DNA of 64,000 nt from Spirodela intermedia (lineage: Eukaryota; Streptophyta; Magnoliopsida; Alismatales; Araceae), in contig LR746269.1 in NCBI GenBank assembly GCA_902729315.2, positions 6,402,501-6,466,500 on the forward strand, in the 5' to 3' direction. Under the pieces are notes generated by a model. The model was not told where the DNA came from. It worked only from the letters and a program-made list of their open reading frames with translations, and did no database searches. Both the position numbers and the translations under genes were made by a program. The stretch's first letter is position 1. Each line of letters opens with the position of its first letter. Positions 37,656 to 49,050 of this stretch are shown in pieces.

Positions 37656-37664
37656 CCACGTGGC
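37656..37664 (+). promoter_or_regulatory. G-box (CCACGTGGC) upstream of COL
   Basis: A perfect CACGTG G-box with CC/GG flanks lies about 165 bp before the COL start codon. G-boxes bind bHLH (PIF) and bZIP (HY5) factors and fit a light-regulated CONSTANS-like gene. Binding is not shown. Confidence 0.5.
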
Positions 37665-37828
37665 AAGCCGACACCGACGCCGCCATCCCTGTGGCGTTCG
37701 GCTTTTCGCCTCCGGCAGGTTCAAGATCTACCCGAGCCCTCTCTCCTCACGGTCCGGCCAAACCAGAGAGAGATAGAGAGAGAGAAAGAGAGAGAGAGAG
37801 AGGGCAGAGGGGGGGAGCGGCAGCGGGG

Positions 37829-38847
37829 ATGGCGGCGCGGGAGTGCGACTCCTGCAACGGCGCGACGGCGGTGCTCTTCTGCCGCGCTGACTCCGCTTTC
37901 CTCTGCGCCGCCTGCGACGGTGTAGTCCACGGTGCCAATAGGTTCGCCTCTCGGCACGAGCGGGTGAGGATCTGCGAGGTCTGCGAGCAGGCCCCCGCCG
38001 CTGTTTTCTGCAAGGCCGACGCCGCCATGCTCTGCGCCGCCTGCGACGCCGACGTCCACTCCGCTAACCCCCTCGCCCGCCGCCACCACCGCCAGCCGGT
38101 GGTTCCCTTCAGGGACTCCCCTCCTCCCCCCGGCGTCAAGCTCGCCGGGGGGGAGAGCCCACCGGCGCCGGCGCCGGCGCCGGAGACTTGTAAGGACGAG
38201 GAAGCGGAGGTGCTGTCATGGCTGATCCCCGAGGAGAGCCACAAGGTCCCCATGGACATCCCTGACCTGAAGGAGGAGATGGACTTCTTCTTCTTCTCCG
38301 ACGTGGATTACACTTCCTGCATGGAAGACAGCGTCGTCCCCGTCCAGCCCGCCGCTGTGGCCGGCGACCCGCATGCGTTCGCTGCATTCCTCGATCAAGA
38401 TCTCGGCGGATCCGCCTCCATCTCTCTCAGCCCCAGCGTAAGTCCCCCGACAGCGAAACAGCCCCTCCGGTGAAGCTACGGTTTCTGATTCCGTGCCTGC
38501 AGATGTCGTCGTCGGAGGTGGGGACGGTGCCGGAGGCTAGCGCGACGGCAGAGGTGACGAACCCGTACGGCGCCGCCACCGCGGCAGCGCTGGGAACGGC
38601 CCGCGAGGCGAGGCTGATGAGGTACAGGGAGAAGCGGAGCAACCGCCGCTTCGAGAAGACGATCCGCTATGCTTCCCGGAAGGCCTACGCAGAGACCAGG
38701 CCTCGAGTCAAGGGGCGGTTTGCCAAGCGCGCTGCAGCGGAGGAGCCGGAGTTCACCTACCCCGCCGCCGCCGCCGCCGCCGCCGCTGGCGGCGCCGCCG
38801 GGTACCTCACGGCGGACTACGACTACGCCGTCGTCCCTTCCCTCTGA
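37829..38847 (+). CDS. CONSTANS-like zinc finger protein (two B-boxes plus CCT; COL3/4/5-type)
   Basis: Two exons: 37829-38437 and 38503-38847, with a 65-bp phase-0 intron; 317 aa. B-box 1 spans about residues 6-45 (C6-X2-C9 ... [13 protein letters not shown] ... HERV). B-box 2 spans about 49-88 (C49-X2-C52 ... [17 protein letters not shown]). The CCT domain spans about 237-279 ([19 protein letters not shown] ... [11 protein letters not shown]). The protein ends YDYAVVPSL, the VP-type motif that group I COL proteins use to contact COP1. The middle is acidic ([15 protein letters not shown]). An alanine tract near the C-terminus is encoded by pure GCC repeats. COL proteins are nuclear regulators of light signalling and flowering. 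The start was chosen immediately before B-box 1. A GA run lies in the leader. Confidence 0.94.
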
Positions 38848-39119
38848 GGATTGCACCCACAACCCCATGTAGACTCCAGTGTAATCTATCCGCCGACGAA
38901 TAAAATTCCTATCTTTGAATTCACGCGATGATCAGACTTTTCGATTATTAATAATTTTAATGATAAAAATGAAACTATCATCAATAATTCATTCAGTGAG
39001 TTGAAGAAAAAAAAACTCTAAAATATAATTATTTATATGCTTTATAAAAATATTTATTCATTTTAGAAAAAAAGGTATTTTTATTGAGGTGGAGATAGCT
39101 ACTTCGTCAACCAAGAGCA
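38848..39119. other. COL 3' flank
   Basis: The COL 3' UTR with an AATAAA-like signal (38899-38904) is followed by AT-rich DNA. No other feature was seen. Confidence 0.5.
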
Positions 39120-39370
39120 GCGTAAAATGGGCCGAGCCAGTTCAACGGGCCCATTATCTAGATAGCGAGAAATGGGCCCATGGAGTTCACTTGGCTCATT
39201 AATATTTACGGCCAAAGGAGAAATGGCCGGTCCGCTTGGATGGCGTCGTCAATTGTTTGTCCCCTTCCCTGGGCCCCCGACGGTACAAAAAAACCTATTT
39301 TTCGCAAGCCCAGAGTAAAATGGCTGGGCTTTGGTTGAGGTCTCAATCCATACCCATTATCGACGGCCCA
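39120..39370 (+). promoter_or_regulatory. Site II (TGGGCC/GGCCCA) promoter cluster, probable PIG-H promoter
   Basis: At least five TGGGCC/GGCCCA motifs occur within 250 bp (near 39128, 39148, 39172, 39270 and 39365). Site II elements bind TCP factors and mark promoters of housekeeping genes. The next plus-strand gene is PIG-H, about 2.3 kb downstream, so a leader exon (about 39400-39683, ending CTAG|GTATCC) and a long 5'-UTR intron are inferred. Confidence 0.4.
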
Positions 39371-41683
39371 TTTCAATGACCTCGAACAAGTGGCTCTTCG
39401 TGAAGTGGCTCTACACGCCTTCTTCCTCCCCCCCCGCTTCGTCGCTCTTCGCTCCTGGTTCTGGCTGCGCCCTGAGCAGTTTGGTCAGCGGACCGAAGTC
39501 CTTGCTTAAGATCTGAGAGTCGCATCGTTTTTCCGATTGCTAACGACCCGAGGCCGGAGGGCGTCCACTCTCCCACGGAGTTCGTTGCCTCCGGAGCCCG
39601 AGTTCCACACCGGCGTTGGCCGGATGCCTCCCGCATTGGCCGTTCGTCGCCGCCTCTGGGCACGGTTATTTTGATTTGGTCTAGGTATCCCTTGCACTAA
39701 TATTAGATATTCGAATGTGTTCTTTTTTAATGACGAATTTGTTAGACATAATTAGACAGTATGATTTGACGTTTGATCATCATTTAGATATTCTTTATTA
39801 ATGATGAATTCGCGTGTGACCTGAATTGATTCGGTACGCTTGAATTGAGTATTCTGGCGGAGTAGACATTATGGTGGCTGTCATATAATTTATTTTGTCA
39901 TCTGAGTGAATGGTCGACTATTGTGTCAGCTATTCACTCAATACAGAAGCCGAATATAGTTAAAACTTAATGTTGGCTGAAGAATATGATGACTATGGTG
40001 GTGAACATCATTTTAGAGTTTGAAAAGTTTACGAAGAAGTAGCCTCCAACAAAGAAAATAATTTAAATTTGATGTAATAGATTGATCGAGGGTTGAAAAA
40101 TTGTGATTATCTTGATTGAATGGTCCAACGCTTTATGTGGAGCATGATATAGGTGGAGTCACATATTTCAATGTTGTTGGTATACGTTTCCACACAGGAG
40201 ATCACTTATAATGCTTTACATTGGTATTTAAGAAGAAAGCGCTAATTAGAGTATATTGCACAATAATAACTTTAGCATGCCATGGACAATGGCAAGGCCA
40301 TAGAGGTTGCATGGATGTTGTTTCAAGAGAATAGAAGTTAAGGTAGGCTTTCAAGCCAATCAAAATGACTTAGGTGCTAACCTTACTGCCTTACATATGA
40401 ACTTATTTGAGAGTTATCGAAGACGATCTGCAACTCTCATAATTTATTACGATTTCCAGCCCTTTTAGTAAATTTGAAAGGGTATCTGTTTCAATATGCA
40501 TAGTTTATATAAAAAAAAATTACAAGCAATGACCTAAGTAATACATTTAGGTCAACAAAAGATGGTTCAGGTGGATATATTTCAATTCATGTTTACGATA
40601 TGATAAACATTCAGGCCGGAACTAATATACATTTGGCGAGTTCAAAAGTCTGTTTAGTGATGAATTTATACTCATTTTTCTTTGGATGGACTCCATTAGA
40701 CTAGTGGGTTAGATCCCATTCTGACCTTGAATTAAAACTTTTTTGTTTAGTGGGTTTGTGCCCACTTGGAAATGGGATGAAGCCCATCTGTTTTTATGAG
40801 TCATCCGTGCTTACAAATAACTTATCGATTTCATAGGCTTTGAAGTAGTGTGATTCAGAGGATTTGCATACCAGGTTGTTTAGGCTTCTGGTTATATGGG
40901 TGGATTTATTCACCAAAGTTGAAAGACCCTTTGAGTTTCTGGCACTATTCTCCAAGTGTAATAACTTTTCTGGCCCTAAGGGCGAGGTTTATCCACTAAG
41001 TGTGGTGGGCTTTTGGCTAATGGGTGGACTTTTCTTTGAATAGTAATCTTCCTTTTGACTTGTCTGTTAATTTTTTTTTCAACAATTATAACGGACTTTG
41101 GTCCACTGGTAGATTCACCGTCTCTGGGATGGGCATTTAGCAGAAAGTGTGACTTTCCTGCGAATCCACTGGTGGATTCGTCTGCTCAGTGTAATGGACT
41201 TTTGGGCCAGAGAAGTGAGGGAGGCCCCTAATTAGATCTGCTTTCTCCTCTTTTCACCTGCAGATACGTGTTCTGGGGGGCTCCTTTTTTTCATCTCTTA
41301 TTATTCCTGCCACTCCTGTGGCAAGTTGGATTTTCTCCTCCTTTTTTTTCTTGAGAGCAACTGGGCGATGACTTACTCATATTAGAAACTCTGGGGAATT
41401 TCTCAGATTTCCATAGGCAATTTTTTTTCGACTTACCTTTTTTTTGCGATGTTGTACCCACAAATAGGCCGACTGATTTTGAGTAATTGCATAATTAGGT
41501 CGCTTCTTTTCTGAATCATGGACTTTTCTTTATCCTTTGCTGAACCGCAATACTTCTCCATTATTGACAACCACCAAGGTTCTGAGTTGGCATTGGGGCT
41601 TCACTTGCAGGTATATGTATTTGGCAAACATGTGCAACAGCTTGATGCAGGTTTAGTTCCATGCACGCTTAACTTGGGGTAGC
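39371..41683 (+). other. Probable PIG-H leader exon and long 5'-UTR intron; no other gene
   Basis: GC-rich to about 39680, then AT- and T-rich intron-like DNA. Acceptor candidates lie at 41649-41650 (GATGCAG) and 41655-41656. No independent coding frame was supported. A short open stretch at about 41518-41610 (starting MDFSLSFAEPQ and ending at CAG|GTATAT) could be an alternative upstream exon. Confidence 0.35.
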
Positions 41684-44600
41684 ATGTCCAAGATTGCTTG
41701 CTCTGACAGTAGATACACCTACTATCGTGAGATTAGGAATGGATCTCTTCAGACAATTGATGTGCATGAAATTATTGTAGCAAGGAGTAATGGAAGGATT
41801 ATCTTCTTATGTGCCTCCATCCTTCTATTACTTCTACACGTCAGTAATTTAGCGTATCTTATGAATGTAAGTAGTAAATCCTTGTGAAGTTCTCATTTCC
41901 TTACATTCCACATTTATGTTTTTGGATTATTTTCCTGAAAAAAGTATTTCATTTGCTGGTCTATTGATTTGTCATTTTCTGTTATTTAACAATACGTTTT
42001 TCTTATGCATTTACCATCTTTATTTACCTAGAGACTGTTACTTTTTTCTCTTTCTTTGCTACCCCAGCAGGAAAGCCAAGTCATCTATATTGTTGGGGCT
42101 CTACTCCTATCAATATTAGTTATAATATCATCTCAATTAAGAGTAGTTCAGAAAGGTACACAGTTGGTTTCGTTGATGAGTGCCTTTGTTTGCTTTCCCC
42201 GCTGCTCATCGGATTCATTTGCCATTTCTTCTAGATAATCGTTCATAACTGTAACGGCAGAGGTTATGTTCATTCTTTACTATTATGTTTCCTTTATGCT
42301 GCTTCCCTCGACGCTCATGCTGATGAAGGGGGGGATGGGTTGCTTGTGCATGTTGACAAAGTAGGAGCTTTAGAGTGTAGATTAATAATATACCTAATCT
42401 CGCATATTGTTCGCCTTTTTTACTATATCAGAAGTTAAAATAGTTGTTGCTGTCACTTGTGACAGCCTAAAAAGTTTCAGTCCCGTATTTATTATTACAT
42501 GATATAATTCTTTTGCATGTCCGCGGTGATATATCTGTAAGTGTTGTCTCTGCTATCTCTCAAATCTGTTTATTAGAAAAGAAAGTGCTCACTAAGGCTC
42601 TTTTCCTGCGCTGCTGCATGTTGTTCCTTCAATAGTTGAAGATAATTTGAAGATAATGCTTTAATGATAATAGGTGAATGAATTTTCATCATACACTAGA
42701 ATGATTTAATGATATCATATTTAAACGTTTCCTGCAGAACGTGTTGTCATTATGCCAGCATTTGGGGTTCAACTCGAGACTTATTATTGGAGGTATCTTT
42801 TAACTCAATTATAATCGAGTTTTTTCCGGTGGGAGTTTTACTTTTGTCGCATACAACTATGATTCTATTTCTCAATCGAAATAGACAAACTGCTCACAAT
42901 TCTCTCGCATCATTTTAGTGATCCAAGTCACAGGAGTTAAAAACTTGTACTGTGATGACACGCCAATCAGCTTGAAGAAGTGCGTTCGCTGGAATTGTAT
43001 ATATCTTCTTCGAGTAAACGATGAACTATCCTAGAATAAGGAGTTGATTCGAATGTTCACATTTCTTTTTTCTGGGTAAACAAAAGAAGTTTTTTTTCAC
43101 GCTTTTGTGATCTTTAAGAGTCAACTTTTAATTTGAAGAGTAGCACCCATTCAAAGTTGTGTTCTAGATTTTCTTCCTCTGATATATCTCTTCCGAATTT
43201 CTTCTGGTAAGTAACATGTTTCTTTTAGATTCCAGCCTGAGCATGCAGTTTGCAATGGGCATATGATGTGTGACATCACTTCAAAAACAAGAAAAGCAAT
43301 TTTTTTTTTACCTAGGTAGCTTGAAATGTAAAAACGTGGACTACAAACATTTGAAGGCCCAAAATGACTTTGAGCGCCATATTCAATCAGTTAGGCACCA
43401 AACCGCGTGGAAAATGGGTTAGATTTGTAGGGTTTAAAATTTTCTACTTTCTATTCACTTAAATCTTATTTTTTTTCAAATAATCCGAATTTTAAGAACA
43501 GTTAGAACGGATTTTGGCCTATTTAAAAGCTGGAAAGCTGTAATTTCAGGGGAGGGATCAATAATATCATTATCTTTCTGTTTGAGAGATTTCTATATGC
43601 TTGTAGATTCAGGCAACCTTTGTGGATTTAAGGGCGTTTCTGATCCTTGTGGATTTTCGAGGATCCTTCAAAATCAATTCTTGTGGATTCAAAGATAGGG
43701 AAAATTCGTGCCATATGGATTCCCGGCCTAATTTTCATTCTTCTGCCTGCAAATTTCGTGCCTTGTGGATTCTAGGCCCGATTTCTACTATTCCTGTAAC
43801 ATTTGCTGGGTTAGTATGAGGTTGGAAAAACCTAATTAGTGCAATCCAACCATCCATTGTTTGCTATTTTGAAACACATTAGTCAATTTTCTTAGTTCTA
43901 TCTCAACTTATGGTGATGATTCTTCCACACACAAAGTCCGACTGGACCTTTTGGGAAAGGAGAAGAACAGTTCCTGGGCGACCATTTGGGCTGCTGGAAG
44001 TGAAGGAGATTCATATTGATGGGTAGAGCATATGATTAATAAGAAGAGAATATGATGATAATGATGATAACAATGGCGAAATATGATCTCGTATCCTTCT
44101 ATTTCTGTAAATTTTCCAACAGAGACAAATGCATGTTGAGTGAAAAATTTAGTAACATTTTCCTCCTCTCATTTGGTTTACTGCCCATTCTATGGGTTTT
44201 CTTTTTGTGCTACTATGGAGTAATAATCCTTATTATATGTGCAATTATCATCTTCTGTTTGTGCACAAATTCTGAGTCCCATTGTTTGATCTCATATCCT
44301 CGACAGATAGCCATCTGGGTTCCTAGAATCATCAGAGAATCTTGCAATATCTTATTATTTACTCTGCTGGGGGCAATTTAATTCTTCTTCTTACCATTTT
44401 TATTACGTGATTTTTCGTTTTTTCTATTTTTTTTTCCTCAATGGCGATCCTTATTTTGGCAATTTCTTGAAGTGGGAGAGTCTCCAGGCGCCTGCTCTCG
44501 GTAGGGAAGATCCTGAGGCCCGTGCTGAATGAGATTGTGACTCCGGTGAGGTGCTACTGGAGCTTGGCTCTGGTATTGGATGGGCACGAGGAGCTGATGC

Positions 44601-44782
44601 CAGTCTTTCAGGTGGGACCCACAAAAAAAACAATTTTATTTGGGGAATGCATTATGGGGGAAAATGGCCATGTTTATGAAGGAAGGGTGTTTGGTGGTAT
44701 GCTGCAGGAGTCACAGCCCCCCGTCAAGATGTTGGCACCTATCTGGAAGGCATTATGCGCCGCCACCGGCGGTGAGGAATGA
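41684..44782 (+). CDS. PIGH: GPI-GlcNAc transferase subunit PIG-H (phosphatidylinositol N-acetylglucosaminyltransferase subunit H)
   Basis: Five small exons: 41684-41866, 42071-42155, 42738-42792, 44473-44611 and 44708-44782 (537 nt, 178 aa), all with GT/AG borders and matching phases. Residues 39-59 and 65-82 form the paired hydrophobic helices (a hairpin in the ER membrane). The PIG-H domain follows: ERVVIMPAFGVQLETYYW, SGRVSRRLLSVGKILRPVLN, EIVTPVRCYWSLALVLDGHE ending in LMPVFQ, then QPPVKMLAPIWKALCAAT. These blocks match plant and animal PIG-H as I remember them. PIG-H joins PIG-A, C, P, Q and Y in the ER complex that starts GPI-anchor synthesis by adding GlcNAc to phosphatidylinositol. 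An in-frame TAG at 41654 supports ATG 41684 as start unless an upstream exon splices in. Intron 3 (1,680 bp) carries an LTR-like repeat. Confidence 0.85.
43497..43830 (+). repeat. LTR-like dispersed repeat in PIG-H intron 3
   Basis: Contains ATTTTGGCCTATTTAAA (43511-43527), identical to 53450-53466. Several spaced copies of a CTTGTGGATTC motif follow, as in the second copy. TATTTAAA followed by reiterated GTGGATTCAAG resembles the R-U5 end of a plant LTR. No coding part is attached. Confidence 0.5.
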
Positions 44783-44974
44783 ATTCTCGGAATCTATTGG
44801 CGTTGGTTGACAAGTTGGCATTTTTATATCGTATGGTGATAAAGAGTGCGGTATTTTTCTCTCCCAGTTTGTGTTGCCTCGCCCCGTTTCTTCACCATCT
44901 CGATGTTCTTTGCCAGAATCCAGATTCTCATTCTGATCAATTCATCTTCTCTTGATCCCTTTATCATTAATGAG

Positions 44975-45034
<60 letters not shown>

Positions 45035-45043
45035 CAGACAGAC

Positions 45044-45076
<33 letters not shown>

Positions 45077-46490
45077 GACAGAGAGGGGCAAAACCCCCTT
45101 TGACCTGGTAAAGCCGTGACTTTCAACGCTGTCTGTTTCCCTCTGCTTCTCTCGCTTGAACGGTCAGCGGCATGCCCCCGTTTACCCGGACTTATCAGTC
45201 CGGCCCCCCCTCCTCTCTCTCCTTCCAACCGAGAGGGAAGCGGTTGGGAGGCCATTAATTAGTCAACGGCCATAAAACAAAGACCGGGCTGCCAACGTGA
45301 CACCGTTCTTGATCACTTGGGCCGGTGGAGTCTCTGGTTTTCGTCCATGTGCCTCTTCATCATTGAAGAGGTCAGAGAATGCGCCCCCCCTCCTCCCCTG
45401 CCAGGTCATTAAAATGGATCTGATTATATAATCATGTAGATTTTCCGTGGAAATTATATTATGAACGGTCAGAGGATATTATTTTCCGGATTATTTTCGG
45501 TGGAATTTAAATCAAGAAAAAATGACGTGTGGATATCGGATCCGGTTCGTAGCAACTGGAAGATCCCTGGCATCTGTGAATCAAGGATTTGAGGGTCCAC
45601 GTCCCGCCTTCCATGGCGCCATCACCGCCACGACTGAGCTTTCTCTAATCTTCAGGATCAGAGAGGGTCTTTAATGCCGAGATGTCCCCGTCGCCTACCC
45701 TCGCCGGCGAGTTACTCCTTTCTCTCAAGCTCTGGGGGGCGGCTCCTTTCAAGCTGATACCGCCACCGCCACCGTCAAGCTTCTCAAACTGATATCATGC
45801 GTTCTGACGCTTATTCTTACCGTCTTTGGCGGCTCCTCTTCTTATCGAGTCTGGCGGCAAACCCGCTTCCCTCGTTCCCGGAGATGGCCGGATTCCTTCG
45901 TCAGCGCCAGTCGTCTCCCTGCGCCAGTGTTCTCTTCGCATGTTCCGCCGCCGTCTGTCTCCGGGCTTCCTTTCGAATTCGTCCCACCGCCATCTCCTCC
46001 GGTTTTAATGTCGAGGAGAGCAGTCGTCCCTTTGAGATCCTTCCTGGAGATCTCGCCGGCCTTTTACGTGACCAACAGTGCGAACTCCGGCGGGGAGACG
46101 ACCCAGCTGATCCAAACACTAGGAGATGGAGACGACGGAGGATCCACGGGGAAAAGACGGACGAAAAGAAGCAAGACCTCAGCTTTTCTAAAAGAAACCC
46201 TTTGATCGCACCCACCACGTTCGAAGTTCTTCCTCTGACGTAATCTTTTCTCACTGGTCGACGCCCTTCACGGGGAATTCCGCTCTGAAGGACACCGAGC
46301 ACGGAACGATTATTTTAATGTACATGAATCTGGAGACTTTTTTCATAAAAATGATGAAGGAAAACAAATAACCAATCTACAGCGTCGCAGACGAAGGCAT
46401 CTTCATCTTCGCCGAGACAAAATGAGTCGATCAAATAATCCTGTCCAATCTCATCGATACGCGGAAAAATTGGACCCTAGTGTTTGCTGC
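44783..46490. other. Intergenic, with GA/GACA repeat and an unassigned GC-rich open region
   Basis: A compound GA/GACA microsatellite lies at 44979-45086. From about 45680 to 46243 two plus-strand frames stay open together. One gives 148 codons (45797-46243, starting MRSDAYSYRLWRLLF). The other is open from about 45678 to 46205 with only a late ATG. I recognise neither, and GC-rich DNA can stay open by chance. The interval also contains the PLAC8 3' flank. Confidence 0.4.
44979..45086. repeat. Compound (GA)n-(GACA)n microsatellite
   Basis: A GA run passes into GAGACA and CAGA/GACA units over about 108 bp. Confidence 0.9.
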
Positions 46491-48110
46491 TCATGTGGCC
46501 TGGTTGCCCGAGACGGCTTGCTCTATCGATGGCGGAATAGGGGGAGCCATCGCGTCCGTCGGAGATTCCGTCGTGAGCCCAGGAGATCGGGGGACGACGA
46601 AGGCCCCCTCAATCGCCGGCATCGAGCCGCCTTCGCGGGGAAGAGGGTGCAAGGACGGCGGTACGCCCTCTTCCTCTTCCGTCTCTTCGTCCAATGAGGA
46701 GGAGTTCTTGCTGTAGAAGCTGCCCTCCTCGATGTCGTAGAAGTTGCCGGTGCGCACTTCTTGGGCCAGAGCGCAGGACCAGCAAAAGAGCCACTGCATG
46801 AAGTCGGTGAGGTTGGGGTAGCCCCAGCAGAAGTAGTTCGAGGGGAGCTTGAACTTCTTCCTCATCTGGATCCGCCAGAAACCGCCGTAGAGGAGACCGA
46901 GGAAGCAGAGCAGGATGCCGACGATCCCCACCGCCTCCCGGACGCCGTGGTCAGCGATGTTGAGGCCGGCGACGTTGAAGACCCAGAAGGGCGTCACGAT
47001 CAGGAGTACGAAGGTGAAGATGTGGACGTACATGTTCCCGAACCCTAGCCTCTCCATGTTCCACCCGAACACGCAGAAGGTGCAGAAGAAGGAGAGGTAG
47101 GCCACCGTCATGTCGTCCCAGCAGTCGAAGAGCCCGCCTACCCACTCCGGTCTCGTCACCACTATCCGGCTCTCGTTCAACTTCACTTTCAGCTTCTCTG
47201 CCATGTCAGCCACCTCCGTCAACTGGCTCTGTGATTCCTCGTCGGAGATGGCCTTGATCTTCCTCCCGAGGGGCCCGTAGAGAGTGTACACGGCGGCGAC
47301 GATGGGGGCGATGATCCCCGCGCAGAAGCAGATGTTCACCGCGTAGTCTGGGCGGGAGGACCTGCTGTAACCCCAGTAGAGCCCGCAGAGAGCGAACTGC
47401 GCGAAGCAAGTCAAATGGAGGAGAAACAGCACGAAGGCTATGTGCAGGCGCTCGTGTGGCCGAACGATTCCTTTCTTGGAGTAGGACCGCCGCAGCGCCG
47501 CCGCGTCCTCGAAGGTCCAGCGGAGGACGAGCACCAGGTGGTGGAGGAGCTTCGGGTACTGGTAGACGCACATGATGGTGAAGAGCGCGTTCAGGATCTG
47601 GTTACAGACCTCCACCCAGTTCTTCCTCTGGGAGCTCTCCGGGATGGTGCTGTTGAGCAGCCCAATCGAGATGAACATCATGGTGGCGAAGACGACGACG
47701 ACGGCGGCCAACCAGACCAGGAGAGCCATGTTCAGTGGGTCCTTGATCCATTTCTTCGCATAAATTTTCAGAGCGTTCCAATCAATCTTCCTGACGAACG
47801 ATACCCGGAAGTATCGACGCCGGGAAGGCGCCGGAGTGGGACCCGACCCTTCCCGGGAAGACTCGTCGGCGGAATTCTGTCTCCGACGGGGGAACGAGAG
47901 AGCCCCGAGCTTCCCTGAGAAGCCGAACTTGAGGAGCCATTCCCTGGAGGGACGAGCTCTCAGGAAATCCAGGAACCTTTTCTCGCGATGCTCCCCCTTC
48001 GTCTGCCCCTTCTCTCCCGCTGGTCCTTGGACGACGACGAACTCTGCGGCGCGCATCTCCACTTCCGGCTGGATCGCCGCCCCGCCACCGCTCCTTTCAT
48101 ATGAACCCAT
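46491..48110 (-). CDS. PLAC8-family multi-spanning membrane protein
   Basis: A single uninterrupted exon of 539 codons. The start at 48110 (MGSYERSGGG) is the first ATG and precedes a charged, Ser/Arg-rich cytosolic N-terminus. Hydrophobic segments lie at about 127-152, 222-247, 256-278, 333-350, 359-384 and 393-412. The PLAC8-type Cys motif is near the C-terminus (CWSCALAQEVRT, about 443-454), preceded by FCWGYPNLTDFMQWLF. GGLFDCWDD at about 325-333 gives the first half of the motif. An acidic run (DEETEEEEG) and a Ser/Pro-rich tail follow. Large plant PLAC8 proteins of this layout are membrane proteins of poorly known function. Smaller PLAC8 relatives act in cadmium tolerance (PCR) or fruit size (FW2.2/CNR). 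Family assignment is confident; the biological role is not. Confidence 0.88.
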   Translation of the reverse strand: MGSYERSGGGAAIQPEVEMRAAEFVVVQGPAGEKGQTKGEHREKRFLDFLRARPSREWLLKFGFSGKLGALSFPRRRQNSADESSREGSGPTPAPSRRRYFRVSFVRKIDWNALKIYAKKWIKDPLNMALLVWLAAVVVVFATMMFISIGLLNSTIPESSQRKNWVEVCNQILNALFTIMCVYQYPKLLHHLVLVLRWTFEDAAALRRSYSKKGIVRPHERLHIAFVLFLLHLTCFAQFALCGLYWGYSRSSRPDYAVNICFCAGIIAPIVAAVYTLYGPLGRKIKAISDEESQSQLTEVADMAEKLKVKLNESRIVVTRPEWVGGLFDCWDDMTVAYLSFFCTFCVFGWNMERLGFGNMYVHIFTFVLLIVTPFWVFNVAGLNIADHGVREAVGIVGILLCFLGLLYGGFWRIQMRKKFKLPSNYFCWGYPNLTDFMQWLFCWSCALAQEVRTGNFYDIEEGSFYSKNSSSLDEETEEEEGVPPSLHPLPREGGSMPAIEGAFVVPRSPGLTTESPTDAMAPPIPPSIEQAVSGNQAT

Positions 48111-48683
48111 CTTTCTCTCTCAAGCAGCTCCCGCCACAGTCGTCCTCTGCCACTCCAGAGAGAGAGAGTAGCCCGAGGGTTTCGGGGAGGGAGATTACCG
48201 AGATGTCGTCGTGACCCAGAGAGCCACCACCGCCTCCCCCCTTTATACTAACAGAGCTCGCCGGTCACATCGGCCGTCCGTCCCCACAAAGGAAGAAAGT
48301 CCAAAGGTTAACGGCTGCTGGTGCGTTTATGCTTCAAGGGGAAGGAGTGAGAACTACGGGAGACACCTTTGTTGAATGCCTGCCAGTTTGAATATTGAAC
48401 CATGAAGGAGACGGGAAAGGGTGGCAGTTCATATTGATCGGTCAGGTGCGGTCGGCCACCCAACTCCAAACCACACGCTTCTTGAAATGCCCAGCACGAC
48501 TGACTCACGGGAATCAGTGGTCGCCGGCCTGCGCCTATTAACCTAGAATCCACTATCCCCTTCCTAAATTAGATCGCGACAGCTTGGCGGCCCTTGTCTA
48601 AATCTGGATCACGGACTCGAAGTTATAGAGAGAGAGAGAGAGAGATGATACCAATAGATCTCTCCTCTACTCCCCCCCCCTCT

Positions 48684-48733
<50 letters not shown>

Positions 48734-48992
48734 GTAGGTTCACTTTTGCAATAAGCCTTCTGGGAGGACCAACAGACTCAAAACGGCTAAGATGTTGGGA
48801 AGAGCGCTTCGGAGTCCGCATCCTCCACTAGAGAGAGAGAGAAAGAGAGAGATAGGTGTTCATCACCTTGGTCACTTCGGCGCTTTCAACACCATTCATC
48901 CTCCGTGAGAGAGTGAGTGAGAAAGAGAGAGAGGGAGGGAGAGAGAGAGGGAGGGAGAGAGAGAGAGAGAGGGAGGGAGGGAGGGAGGGAGG

Positions 48993-49050
<58 letters not shown>

